Shown here: positions 8,340-16,718 of the stretch, in pieces
Position numbering within the stretch: the stretch's first letter is position 1
How the letters are laid out: each line of letters starts with the position of its first letter
NCBI GenBank assembly: GCA_902801515.1
Contig: CADCII010000001.1
Span: forward strand, 1 to 64,000
DNA: 64,000 nt
DNA from: an uncultured Lachnospiraceae bacterium
GTDB taxonomy: Bacteria; Bacillota; Clostridia; Lachnospirales; Lachnospiraceae
Direction: 5' to 3'
Made by a program: the position numbers and the translations under genes
Notes under the pieces: model-generated
The model's database searches: none
Told to the model about the DNA's origin: nothing
Seen by the model: only the letters and a program-made list of their open reading frames with translations

Positions 8340-9237
8340 ATGAAGGTACTGAATTACGGATCATTAAATGTAGACTACACATACAGCGTCCCGCATATCA
8401 TTGTGGGCGGAGAGACCATGGCGTCCTTTGAACTGCATGAATACTGTGGCGGCAAGGGGCTGAACCAGTCGGTGGCACTTGCAAAAGCGGGTCTCGATGT
8501 ATGGCATGCAGGCATCATCGGCAATGACGGGCAGATGCTTCTGGATGCGTGCGCAGATGCAGGTGTACATACGGATTTTATCAAGAAGATGGATGTGCGC
8601 GGCGGCCATACGGTGATCCAGGTGGATGAGAACGGAGAACGGACAGAACAGCATTATCCTCTACGGCGGAACCAACCAGATGCAGACGGCTGATTTTGTG
8701 GATGAAGTACTTTCTCATTTTGAAGAAGGGGATTATCTGGTACTTCAGAATGAAGTCAATATGCTGGACTACATCATTGACAAGGCGTATGAGCGTGGGA
8801 TGAAGATCATACTGAATCCGTCACCGTACAATGAAGCGCTGGATGCATGTGACTTGAACAAGGTGTCTCTGTTCCTGGTAAATGAGATCGAGGCTTCCCA
8901 GATCACGGGCAATAACGACGCGGAGCATGCGCTGGATGCGCTGCATGAGACATTTCCGAATGCGGCGTTCGTGCTGACGCTTGGTTCAGACGGAGCCTGG
9001 TACTATGACGGAAAGCAGAAGGTATTCCAGGATATCTTCAAGGTCAAGGCAGTCGATACGACAGCAGCAGGCGATACCTTCACCGGATTCTTTGTGAAGA
9101 AGCTGGCGGAAGGTGCGGATATCCAGACTGCACTGAGAACTGCTGCGAAGGCATCCTCCATCGCTGTCACAAGGGTAGGCGCAGCGCCTTCGATCCCGAC
9201 GATGGAAGAAGTGGAAGCTTCTTTGAAGGAAGGATGA
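8340..9237 (+). pseudogene. PfkB-family sugar kinase (ribokinase-like), frame-shifted by a 7-bp duplication
   Basis: The N-terminal half (from ATG 8340, AAGGAGG upstream) carries the ribokinase start NYGSLNVDYTYSV and substrate motif GGKGLNQSVALAKAG. The C-terminal half, in another frame, carries NPSPYN and the ATP/anion-hole motif DTTAAGDTFTGFF. They meet at 8628-8643, where GAGAACG occurs twice in tandem and a partial third copy follows. Removing one 7-bp unit restores one frame of 296 residues (DENGQNSI across the join), the normal length for the family. As written, translation from 8340 stops at 8691-8693. All motifs are otherwise intact, so the break is recent, reversible or a sequence error. 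Confidence 0.85.
8628..8643 (+). repeat. 7-bp tandem repeat GAGAACG causing a frameshift
   Basis: GAGAACG at 8628-8634 and 8635-8641 plus GA at 8642-8643. The unit length is not a multiple of three, so gain or loss switches the reading frame of the PfkB gene. Confidence 0.9.
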
Positions 9238-9340
9238 GAAGAACCGCGGGCGAACTGACATAGGATCATGATGTGATCAGCCAGCTCCGGACAGCCGGCT
9301 GTACAGATGATATAAGTGAGAGCCGACGTGTGAGATGAAT

Positions 9341-9390
9341 AAAAAGGGAGCAGACCGTGTACCGGATCTGCTCCCTGATCATTTTTATTT
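9341..9390. terminator. bidirectional terminator between PfkB gene and carD
   Basis: Stem GGGAGCAGA (9346-9354) with TCTGCTCCC (9367-9375), preceded by AATAAAAA and followed by ATTTTTATTTT. It serves the plus-strand run and the minus-strand carD gene, which converge here. Confidence 0.8.
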
Positions 9391-9448
9391 TATTTGGAGA
9401 GTCTCTTCATATCCATATACCGTATGAAGGATCTCCGCAGAATCACTC

Positions 9449-9955
9449 TTACATTTCCTCAAAAGAGTCCATCAGCAGTTCTTTGGTCTGAGTACTGTCC
9501 ATTCCCAGAACAACAGAGAATTCCTCGATCAGTTTCTCAGTTGCTGCTTTGAAATACCGGTCATCGGTAGCTGTTACCTTCTTGCCCTTTTCCCTTCGAA
9601 CGGCGATGCGCTGGTTCAGAGTCTTGACAAGGCTCAGCCATTCGCGGCAATTACCGGAATGAAGTGCCTTGGAGTAAGAGAGCTCCTGCTGACGAGCGCT
9701 TTGTTCCGGAAGCGTTTCAATCTGAGGGATATCTTCCAGCAGCTGTCTTGTTTCTTCAGGAGAGATCAGATCGCGCATGGTCACCTTCGGATTGTCCACC
9801 GGGGTCATGATCTTACAGGACTGATCATGAAGAGGACGAAGAATGTAGCAGATCCGTCCGACTGCTGTCCCAATGGATGAATCCATCACTTCTGTGCCCA
9901 TAACTTCGCAAACGCCACTGTTGCCGTATGAAATATAATCGCCAACGCTATACAA
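9449..9955 (-). CDS. CarD-family transcriptional regulator
   Basis: A 168-residue protein with an N-terminal CarD/TRCF RNA-polymerase interacting domain (MYSVGDYISYGNSGVCEV, then ICYILRP and KIMTPVDNP) and a helical C-terminal DNA-binding half (REKGKKVTATDDRYFKAATEKL). CarD proteins bind the polymerase beta subunit and stabilise open promoter complexes. The start is a TTG at 9955 with AAGGAGAG six bases upstream, an unusual codon that would keep expression low. It is divergent from trmO and converges with the PfkB gene. Confidence 0.88.
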   Translation of the reverse strand: MYSVGDYISYGNSGVCEVMGTEVMDSSIGTAVGRICYILRPLHDQSCKIMTPVDNPKVTMRDLISPEETRQLLEDIPQIETLPEQSARQQELSYSKALHSGNCREWLSLVKTLNQRIAVRREKGKKVTATDDRYFKAATEKLIEEFSVVLGMDSTQTKELLMDSFEEM

Positions 9956-10021
9956 TTCGACTCTCCTTTCTTTCAGTCTCGTGAATCATTCATTCAGAAA
10001 CGAATAAACTGCAAATATCTA

Positions 10022-10050
10022 TTGACATATCATGTGTACTCTGCTATTAT
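10022..10050 (+). promoter_or_regulatory. promoter-like TTGACA-17-TATTAT facing trmO
   Basis: TTGACA 10022-10027 and TATTAT 10045-10050, a near-consensus plus-strand promoter 215 bp before trmO. On the other strand TATAAT (10051-10046) could be the -10 of carD, so opposing promoters may overlap here. The 9956-10264 gap holds no convincing gene. Confidence 0.5.
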
Positions 10051-10157
10051 ACCCTACTTTATTTCGAAATGATATGAATCGAAACGGACAAATTATCAGG
10101 CAAATTTGAACTTTCACTGGCAAAATTTTACAACGGTCAATGCGGCACGGAGCGGCT

Positions 10158-10186
10158 TTGACAGAAGCAGTGACCGCTAATATACT
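10158..10186 (+). promoter_or_regulatory. sigma-A promoter of trmO
   Basis: TTGACA (10158-10163), 17-bp spacer, TATACT (10181-10186). Expected start near 10193, about 70 nt before trmO. Confidence 0.65.
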
Positions 10187-10264
10187 GAAATGGCGGCTGT
10201 ACAAAAACTCAGGGATGGTGATTCTGCCAGCCAGGAAGTTTAGTGTCAGAAAGACAGGTAACAT

Positions 10265-10969
10265 ATGGACGGATTACAGAAGATCGCAGTCATACGGAGT
10301 GATTTCCCCGAGAAGTTCGGGATTCCGAGACAGAGCGGGATCATAGAGGAACTGAAGGCTGAGATAATATTTGAGAAGCCTTTTCGTGATCCCAACTGTG
10401 TGCTGGGACTGGAGGAGTTCTCACATATCTGGCTGCTCTGGGAGTTTTCGGGCAATCTGAAGGCAGGATGGTCGCCCACTGTCATTCCGCCGAGGCTTGG
10501 CGGGAAGATCCATAAGGGTGTGTTTGCAACCAGGTCTCCGTTCCGTCCGAATCCGGTCGGTCTGTCCTGCGTGAAACTTGATTCTGTCGAGATTCGGCCG
10601 GGCACCGGCCCTGTGCTTCATGTCTCAGGGGCAGACCTGAGGGACGGCACTCCCATATATGACATAAAACCTTATATCCGCTACACGGATTGTCATCCGG
10701 ACGCAGTATGCGGATTTGCCGATGAGGTGGGGGAATACCATCTGGAAGTTGAGTTTCCCGAAGAACTTCTTGTGAAGCTCCCTGAGGAGAAGAGAGAGGC
10801 AGCTGTGAAGATCCTCTCGGAGGATCCGCGCCCTGCTTACCAGAATGATCCGGAGCGCCGGTATGGAACAGCGTTTGCAGGATGGGATATCCGTTATCAT
10901 GTGCGTGACGGTGTGCTTAGTGTGTGTGAGGTCGTTCCCTACAGGAAGGCAGACATTGGGAAGGATTAA
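10265..10969 (+). CDS. trmO: tRNA (adenine(37)-N6)-methyltransferase TrmO
   Basis: The 234-residue protein matches the TrmO/TsaA beta-barrel family, which uses SAM to methylate N6 of threonylcarbamoyl-A37 in tRNA. Diagnostic segments are TRSPFRPNPVGLSCVKL, the D-G-T-P-I-Y-D-I-K-P-Y motif and the C-terminal DPRPAYQNDPERRYG signature. The ATG at 10265 follows an AGACAGG. Another gene of the same t6A branch, tcdA, occurs at 37.6 kb in this window but is not linked. The 3' neighbour (LRR protein) starts 27 bp later and could be read from the same promoter. Confidence 0.93.
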   Translation: MDGLQKIAVIRSDFPEKFGIPRQSGIIEELKAEIIFEKPFRDPNCVLGLEEFSHIWLLWEFSGNLKAGWSPTVIPPRLGGKIHKGVFATRSPFRPNPVGLSCVKLDSVEIRPGTGPVLHVSGADLRDGTPIYDIKPYIRYTDCHPDAVCGFADEVGEYHLEVEFPEELLVKLPEEKREAAVKILSEDPRPAYQNDPERRYGTAFAGWDIRYHVRDGVLSVCEVVPYRKADIGKD

Positions 10970-10996
10970 AGCAGAGAATAACACTCTGCGTAAGAG

Positions 10997-12046
10997 ATGC
11001 CCATGGAGTATGTCAAATATATCGATAGAAATGAATATGTAATCCTTTACCGGATGTATGCTCCCGGTACGATCGCGGAGATTCCTTCCATGGTAGCGGG
11101 AAAACCGGTGAAGATGCTTGCGGACCACCTGTTTGCGGCTGAGCCTTCCGAACTTTATAAACCTTTTGAGATCAGTACAGCTGTTCTGCAGGGAGAGGAG
11201 TACCTGCCTGTGCAGGGTACGCCGGGAGAGACGGAACCTTTTCCGGGGTCCGGAGAAGAGGCGCTTGCGGGAGTGTCTGTTGAGATCATCCGTATACCGG
11301 AAGGTGTGGAAGGCATCGGCAACTATGCCTTTTATGGCTGCTACCGGCTGAGAGAGATCTCATTTCCGTCGACCATGCAGCGGATCGCATATGGGATGTT
11401 TAACGGATGCCGGCAGGTGGAGCGGCTTTATTTCTGCCTGGGCGAAGATGCGGATGGAAAAGGCGGGGCGGATACGAATCCGCCGGTGATGAAGGAAGTG
11501 CTTGACGCAGTTACGAACCGGGTCGAAGCAATCGTCAGAAGAGGCGGCGCTGAGCAGTGGAGACTTACCTTTCCCGATTACTATGAGGAGGGAAAAGAGA
11601 ACACGCCTGCCCGGATCATTGAGATCATCTATCACGGAACCGGATATCAGTACAGGAACTGCTTCCTGAACCGCAGGATCCAGTTTGAAAAGTACGATGA
11701 AGTATTTCCGTTTGCGGCTGCGCAGGAGAGTACGGATACCTGTATCTCGATCATAAGGAACCGGTTGAGACGAGGTCCGGCACCAAAGGAAGAATGGATG
11801 CATCGATATATCGAGTATATTCGATCTGAGAGTTCTGCCCTGATTGAAAGCATTCTTGCAGACACAGAGACCGATCCGGTCAGCGAGCTGGAGATACTTG
11901 ACAGAAACGGATATTTCACATCGGATATTATCGATATGTTTATCGCCTGTTCTTCTGAAAGAAAGAGGTCGGATGCCGTCAGTTATCTGATGGATGTAAA
12001 AAGGAGAAGGTTTGCGCCTTCCCGGAAGTCGAAGTATGAGCTGTAA
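10997..12046 (+). CDS. protein with BspA-type leucine-rich repeat, first gene of VWA/MoxR cluster
   Basis: A 349-residue cytosolic protein without signal peptide. About residues 95-140 contain a BspA/LRR_5-like repeat (IRIPEGVEGIGNYAFYGC, then LREISFPSTMQRIAYGMFNGC), a shape usually seen on surface proteins. The remainder has no recognised fold; the C-terminal third is helical (IECIxx-type RSESSALIESILADTETDPVS) and may act as an adaptor. Starts at 10997 or 11003; the ribosome site is poor, so coupling to trmO is possible. It precedes the VWA-like and MoxR genes by 81 bp in the same direction, so a shared task with them is likely but unproven. Confidence 0.7.
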   Translation: MPMEYVKYIDRNEYVILYRMYAPGTIAEIPSMVAGKPVKMLADHLFAAEPSELYKPFEISTAVLQGEEYLPVQGTPGETEPFPGSGEEALAGVSVEIIRIPEGVEGIGNYAFYGCYRLREISFPSTMQRIAYGMFNGCRQVERLYFCLGEDADGKGGADTNPPVMKEVLDAVTNRVEAIVRRGGAEQWRLTFPDYYEEGKENTPARIIEIIYHGTGYQYRNCFLNRRIQFEKYDEVFPFAAAQESTDTCISIIRNRLRRGPAPKEEWMHRYIEYIRSESSALIESILADTETDPVSELEILDRNGYFTSDIIDMFIACSSERKRSDAVSYLMDVKRRRFAPSRKSKYEL

Positions 12047-12127
12047 GAAGCATGAGATGCAGTAAAGCTGAGTGAAACCAGGGGCTGCAGTATAAACTGT
12101 ATTGATATATAACAGGCCGGGATAGCC

Positions 12128-13504
12128 ATGGATGTAAGAGAAGATATCGGCCGCAGGTTTAAGGAGGTCTCCATGCAGATCCTTACCGCGAGCCGCAATG
12201 AACTATATATGGATCAGCATTACCTGGCTCTTGCCTTGGGCGGCCTTGAGTTCGCGGTAACGACGCAGTTGGAGGGGATCGGAACGGATGGAGCAAGTAT
12301 TGTCGTTCATCCGAAGATCCTGGCGGATCTGTATGAGAAGAACCGCCTCCTGGTGAACCGCATCTATCTTCATCAGGTGTACCACTGTCTGTTTCGCCAT
12401 ATATTCAAGCGGATCCGTCCCCGGAAGGAACTATGGATGCTTGCGTGTGACATCGCGGTGGAACTACTGATCGACAGCCAGAATATGCGCTCTGTCAGGA
12501 TCCCGAGGAACCGCTTCCGTGAGAATGTCAGGGAAGAACTGTCACGTGAACTCAAAGTCCTGAATGCGGAGGGGATCTATCGCATCCTGTCTGAAAATGA
12601 ACCGGACCCGGGCAGGCTGCTTCGGATGCAGCAGGAATTCTGTATGGATGACCACAGCCTGTGGCCGGCGTGGAAGCTTGATGAGAAACATCCGAAACTT
12701 CCGCCCAGAAGTGTGATCCTGAAAAACAAGTGGGATGATATCTCTTCCAAAACACAGACGGACATGGAGTCATTTTCCTCGGAAGCATCTTCAGGAGGCG
12801 GGGACCTTCTGGAGGAGACGAGGGTGGAAAACAGGGAACGGTATGAGTACCGGTCCTTCCTTCGGAAGTTTGCCGCGATCCGGGAAGAGATGCATATCGA
12901 TATGGATTCCTGGGACAGTATCCTGTATTCACTCGGCCTGCAGATGTACGGCAATATGCCGCTGATCGAGCCGGTGGAATCCAGAGAGGTCAAAAAGATC
13001 GATGAATTTGTCATCGTGATCGACACATCCATGTCCGTTTCGGGTAGACTGGTGCACAGTTTCCTGGAGCAGACCTACAGCGTTCTCAGTGAGTCTGAGA
13101 GCTATCTGCATAAGGTGAATATCCGCATCCTCCAGTGTGACGAGCAGGTTCTCTCTGACGAGAAGATCACATCGCGGCAGGAACTTGAGGATTATATGGA
13201 ACATTTCCGTCTTCTGGGAGAGGGCGGGACTGATTTCAGGCCTGCGTTTGAATATGTGGAGAAGCTGATACTGGAAAACCAGTTTCAGGATCTTCGCGGC
13301 CTTCTTTATTTTACGGACGGAAAAGGAATCTATCCGAAGAAGAGGCCGCCGTTTGAGACAGCATTCATTTTCTGTGAAGAAAGCTGCGAGACGACACAGG
13401 TCCCGCCGTGGGCGATCAGGCTGATACTGCCGAGGGAAGACCTGGAAGTGGATGCGAAGGATATGAAGGATGCCCGGTTTGTATGGGCGGAAGATGAGGT
13501 TTGA
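12128..13504 (+). CDS. VWA-like protein with DUF2201 putative metallopeptidase domain
   Basis: A 458-residue protein. The N-terminal ~250 residues fit the DUF2201 metallopeptidase-like domain, although HEXXH is not evident (the helix reads IYLHQVYHCLFRHIF). The C-terminal half is a VWA-like domain with a MIDAS D-x-S-x-S in VIVIDTSMSVSG (~residue 297), the Thr in GGTDFRPAF and Asp in LLYFTDGKG. Such proteins partner MoxR-type AAA ATPases in chaperone-like complexes (RavA-ViaA is the known example). Its stop overlaps the start of the MoxR gene by 4 bp, which strongly supports the pairing. Start ATG 12128; an AAGGAGG upstream of an internal ATG at 12173 makes a shorter form possible. Confidence 0.82.
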   Translation: MDVREDIGRRFKEVSMQILTASRNELYMDQHYLALALGGLEFAVTTQLEGIGTDGASIVVHPKILADLYEKNRLLVNRIYLHQVYHCLFRHIFKRIRPRKELWMLACDIAVELLIDSQNMRSVRIPRNRFRENVREELSRELKVLNAEGIYRILSENEPDPGRLLRMQQEFCMDDHSLWPAWKLDEKHPKLPPRSVILKNKWDDISSKTQTDMESFSSEASSGGGDLLEETRVENRERYEYRSFLRKFAAIREEMHIDMDSWDSILYSLGLQMYGNMPLIEPVESREVKKIDEFVIVIDTSMSVSGRLVHSFLEQTYSVLSESESYLHKVNIRILQCDEQVLSDEKITSRQELEDYMEHFRLLGEGGTDFRPAFEYVEKLILENQFQDLRGLLYFTDGKGIYPKKRPPFETAFIFCEESCETTQVPPWAIRLILPREDLEVDAKDMKDARFVWAEDEV

Positions 13505-15036
13505 CTATGAATATCAGACGGGCAAAGAAAGAGATCATGGACACTGTCTCGGCTTATCTTGAGAAGGATGAGTTCGGTGATTACAGGATTCCTGAGATCC
13601 GTCAGAGACCGGTGCTGCTGATGGGGCCTCCGGGAATCGGCAAGACACAGATCATGGAGCAGATCGCAGGAGAGTGCGACCTTGCCCTGGTCGCGTATAC
13701 GATCACCCATCATACCAGACAGAGTGCTGTAGGCCTTCCGTTCATCACGCAGAAAGAATACGGGGGCAGGACGTTCCAGGTGACGGAATATACCATGAGC
13801 GAGATCATTGCTTCTGTATATGACCGGATGGAGGCGTCCGGCAAGACGGAGGGAATTTTATTTATCGATGAGATCAACTGTGTCTCGGAGACACTGGCAC
13901 CGACCATGCTCCAGTTCCTGCAGCAGAAGACTTTCGGGAACCAGAAGGTTCCCGGAGGATGGATCATTGTCGCTGCAGGCAATCCGCCGGAATATAATAA
14001 GTCGGTCCGGGATTTCGATGTGGTCACGCTGGACCGTGTCAAGGTAATTGACGTAGAACCGGATTTTGAGGTCTGGAAAGAGTATGCTTATGATGCCGGG
14101 ATCCACAATGCGGTGATCTCATACCTGGATATTCACAGGGAGAATTTCTTCCGGTGCGAGACTACTGTGGACGGAAAACGGTTTGTCACCGCAAGAGGCT
14201 GGGAGGATCTGTCTGAGATCATCTATGCCTATGAAGGTCTTGACAGGAAAGTGGATATGGAGGTGGCAGTGCAGTATCTCCAGTATCCGAAGATCGCGCA
14301 GGACTTTTCAAATTATCTCGAACTGTTCTATAAATACCGCAAGGACTACCAGGTAGACAGTATCCTGTTCGGGACGATCCCTGAAGATACACTGGTGAAA
14401 CTTCGATATGCTCCGTTTGACGAACGTCTGCAGATCGTATCACTGCTCCTGTCCAGACTTGGAGGACGTTTCCGCGAGGTGAAGGCGCAGGATACAGAAA
14501 CAGCCCATATCTTTGAATTCCTGAAGGACTTCAGGACAGCGAAGGATGATACGCTCCAACCGGCAGTTCTCTATGAAAAACAGCTGGAAGAGATCCGCGC
14601 TCAGGTCCGCCGTCGGATCGATGCCGGGCAGAATGAGAAGGAGCTGAAGGAGGAGTACCGCGGCGTATTCCGGACGCTTCAGTCATGGATGCCTGATGTG
14701 AAGGCTTTCGGCGGTGATGTGTGGGAAATGCTCCGGGAAAAGTTTGGCACTGTGCGTTCAGATCTTGAGGCGGAGGAACAGAAGACATCGGAAATGCTTG
14801 AATATGCCTTTGATTTCATGGAGGCTGCGTTTGGGGAGAGTCAGGAGATGGTCTTCTTTATCACGGAGCTGTCGGCGAATGCCGGAGCGATGTGGTTTAT
14901 CGGTGAAAATGAATGTTCCCGTTATTACCGGTATAATAAATCGCTTCTCTTCGAAGACAGAGGTGCGGACGTCAGGAAACAGCTTGACGAGATCCGCGGC
15001 GAGATGATCGGTGAGGGTGGTATCTACCGCAGGTAG
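13501..15036 (+). CDS. MoxR-type AAA+ ATPase
   Basis: A 511-residue AAA+ protein. Walker A is GPPGIGKTQI (~residues 41-50), Walker B ILFIDEIN (~118-125), sensor 1 region IVAAGNPPEYN. The core is followed by ~250 residues of helical C-terminal domain, longer than in plain MoxR. MoxR ATPases remodel target proteins, often with a VWA partner for metal insertion or complex assembly. It overlaps the VWA gene by 4 bp (ATGA) and ends just before a terminator at 15073. The substrate of the pair is unknown. Confidence 0.87.
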   Translation: MTMNIRRAKKEIMDTVSAYLEKDEFGDYRIPEIRQRPVLLMGPPGIGKTQIMEQIAGECDLALVAYTITHHTRQSAVGLPFITQKEYGGRTFQVTEYTMSEIIASVYDRMEASGKTEGILFIDEINCVSETLAPTMLQFLQQKTFGNQKVPGGWIIVAAGNPPEYNKSVRDFDVVTLDRVKVIDVEPDFEVWKEYAYDAGIHNAVISYLDIHRENFFRCETTVDGKRFVTARGWEDLSEIIYAYEGLDRKVDMEVAVQYLQYPKIAQDFSNYLELFYKYRKDYQVDSILFGTIPEDTLVKLRYAPFDERLQIVSLLLSRLGGRFREVKAQDTETAHIFEFLKDFRTAKDDTLQPAVLYEKQLEEIRAQVRRRIDAGQNEKELKEEYRGVFRTLQSWMPDVKAFGGDVWEMLREKFGTVRSDLEAEEQKTSEMLEYAFDFMEAAFGESQEMVFFITELSANAGAMWFIGENECSRYYRYNKSLLFEDRGADVRKQLDEIRGEMIGEGGIYRR

Positions 15037-15072
15037 TGGGAGACAGGACTTAAATATTAATGCATAAAAAAG

Positions 15073-15116
15073 CTGCTGAACATCCGGTATCATATCCGGG
15101 CGTTCAGCAGTTTTTT
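15073..15116. terminator. bidirectional terminator between moxR-like gene and murI
   Basis: CTGCTGAAC (15073-15081) pairs with GTTCAGCAG (15102-15110); A-run before and TTTTTT after. The right arm lies within the last codons of murI. Confidence 0.85.
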
Positions 15117-15866
15117 GCACAGATCGATTTTCTCAGGGAGGCTCTCATCGAAAGTGATCGAACCTTTCGATGTGCGGTCTGTCAGGAGACCTTCCTGCGT
15201 CAGGCGCCTCTGAAGCTCTCTTGCGGTACCGGGGCCTCCGTCAAAGATGCGGACATTCTCGCCTGCGATCTGGCGGATAAGCGGTTTGACAAACGGATAA
15301 TGGGTACAGCCAAGGACGATAGCGTCTGGAGAACATTTGTCCAGATACGGCCTCAGGAGCTCCTGCAGGTAGTTTCTCAGCCTTGGAGTATCCAGACTGC
15401 CGTCTTCCACAAACTCCATCAGTCCGGGACAGCCCAGCGGTATCACATCTGCCTTGTCGCTGTAATGACCGAGAAGATCATTGAACTTGGCGGCACTGAC
15501 AGTCAGAGGGGTCGCCATGACGATCACAGTCGGATGCTCTGACATCAGTGCGGCCGGCTTCAGGGCCGGTTCGATGCCGATGACGGGGATATCCGTGTGG
15601 ATTTCGCGAAGAGAACTGATCGCTGCGCTTGTGGCTGTGTTGCAGGCGATCACGAGGGCTTTTGTTCCCTGCCTGCGGAAACGTTCTGCGTGAGAAAGCG
15701 TGAGCGAGCGGATCTCATCGACACTCTTAGTACCGTAGGGGGCGTTGGCTGAGTCCCCGAAATAACTGAAGTTTTCACGGGGCATCAGTGCGACTGCTTC
15801 TCTCAGTACGCTGATCCCGCCTACTCCGGAATCAAAGAATGTAATCGGCAGGTTTCGTTTATCCAT
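15090..15866 (-). CDS. murI: glutamate racemase
   Basis: A 258-residue glutamate racemase, which makes D-glutamate for peptidoglycan in the cytosol. Clear marks are ITFFDSGVGGISVL with the first-domain Asp-Ser, VIACNTATSAA with catalytic Cys, and VLGCTHYPF with the second Cys/His. ATG 15866 is chosen because the family begins six or so residues before DSGVGG; a longer upstream reading has no homology-like sequence. It lies 34 bp downstream of the YigZ gene on the same strand and probably shares its message. Its last codons form part of the terminator hairpin. Confidence 0.93.
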   Translation of the reverse strand: MDKRNLPITFFDSGVGGISVLREAVALMPRENFSYFGDSANAPYGTKSVDEIRSLTLSHAERFRRQGTKALVIACNTATSAAISSLREIHTDIPVIGIEPALKPAALMSEHPTVIVMATPLTVSAAKFNDLLGHYSDKADVIPLGCPGLMEFVEDGSLDTPRLRNYLQELLRPYLDKCSPDAIVLGCTHYPFVKPLIRQIAGENVRIFDGGPGTARELQRRLTQEGLLTDRTSKGSITFDESLPEKIDLCKKLLNARI

Positions 15867-15900
15867 CTGACAGTCTGACCTCGTAAGTTTATAGATTATA

Positions 15901-16563
15901 TCACAGCATCGAAGTATACTCTTCGCCCAGAATGACCGGCTGGCCTTCTGAGATGGCATACCGCAGAGCTTCTTCCGCGATAAAGAGAGCTTTCGCGTTG
16001 GTCTTCTCTGTGATCTCTGACTTCAGTGAGCCGAGAGATTCTGCAGGGACCATGGTTTCGATCTCGACCATATCTGTGTAGGCAGTATCTGTGACCGGAA
16101 GGCCTCTCTGTCCCAGGACATACTGGAGTTTGCCGATCCCGTTATAATCCGTCCGTACACGCAGGCGGAAACCGTCGATGCTGTCAGCGACCGTGCAGGC
16201 GTTCAATCCTTCCTGGACAGCCCTGGAGTAGGCGCGGACCAGACCTCCGGTACCCAGCAGCACGCCGCCGAAATAGCGGGTCACCACCACGCAGATATTG
16301 GTGATTCCTGCCCCGGACAGTACCGCAAGCATCGGCCGTCCGGCTGTTCCGGCAGGTTCTCCGTCGTCGGAGCAGCGGCTGAATTCACCGCGCTCGCCGA
16401 TGATCATTGCGCTGCAGTTATGCCGCGCATCCCAGTACTGTTTCCTGAGAGCGGCGATCATCTCATTTGCCTCCTGAGCGGAGCGGACAAGGGAAACGGT
16501 CGCGATGAACCTCGATTTTTTTTCTGTGATCTCGGCGCTTCCGCCTTTAAGCAGTATCTTCAC
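15901..16563 (-). CDS. YigZ/IMPACT family protein
   Basis: A 220-residue protein of the YigZ (UPF0029 plus DUF1949) family. The N-terminal part has the family core KKSRFIATVSLVRSAQEANEMI and SDDGEPAGTAGRPML, and the C-terminal half is the DUF1949 ferredoxin-like domain. Eukaryotic IMPACT relatives bind Gcn1 and affect translational control; the bacterial role is not settled. The start is uncertain: GTG 16563 gives a typical N-terminus (KILLKGG) with AAGG upstream, while a TTG at 16602 would add 13 residues. It is divergent from the penicillin-binding protein gene. Confidence 0.85.
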   Translation of the reverse strand: MKILLKGGSAEITEKKSRFIATVSLVRSAQEANEMIAALRKQYWDARHNCSAMIIGERGEFSRCSDDGEPAGTAGRPMLAVLSGAGITNICVVVTRYFGGVLLGTGGLVRAYSRAVQEGLNACTVADSIDGFRLRVRTDYNGIGKLQYVLGQRGLPVTDTAYTDMVEIETMVPAESLGSLKSEITEKTNAKALFIAEEALRYAISEGQPVILGEEYTSML

Positions 16564-16640
16564 GTTTACAAAAACCTTAAGGAATTTCCAACACAGTTCC
16601 AACGATATGGTTATACAATAATCAGGGTAATACAGTCAAC

Positions 16641-16699
16641 TTGACAGCCCGCTGCAGTCCGCCGGTGGCAGACTTGAATTTGCGGCGGCAGGGCTGTTG
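16641..16699 (+). other. structured hairpin element, copy A
   Basis: A 59-nt hairpin in the leader of the penicillin-binding protein gene. TTGACAGCCCGCTGC (16641-16655) pairs with 16685-16699 with one bulge and a few G-U pairs. The loop region holds GCCGGTGGCAGACTTGAA (16661-16678), which recurs exactly at 56739-56756. The element ends 5-8 bases before the AAAGG ribosome site at 16704, so it could act on translation. Confidence 0.5.
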
Positions 16700-16718
16700 C
16701 GTGAAAGGCAGCGCATAT

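Noticed and set aside
10019-10264. Minus-strand 81-codon open frame between carD and trmO
   Set aside because: No ribosome site, unusual composition, and it covers the promoters of both neighbours.
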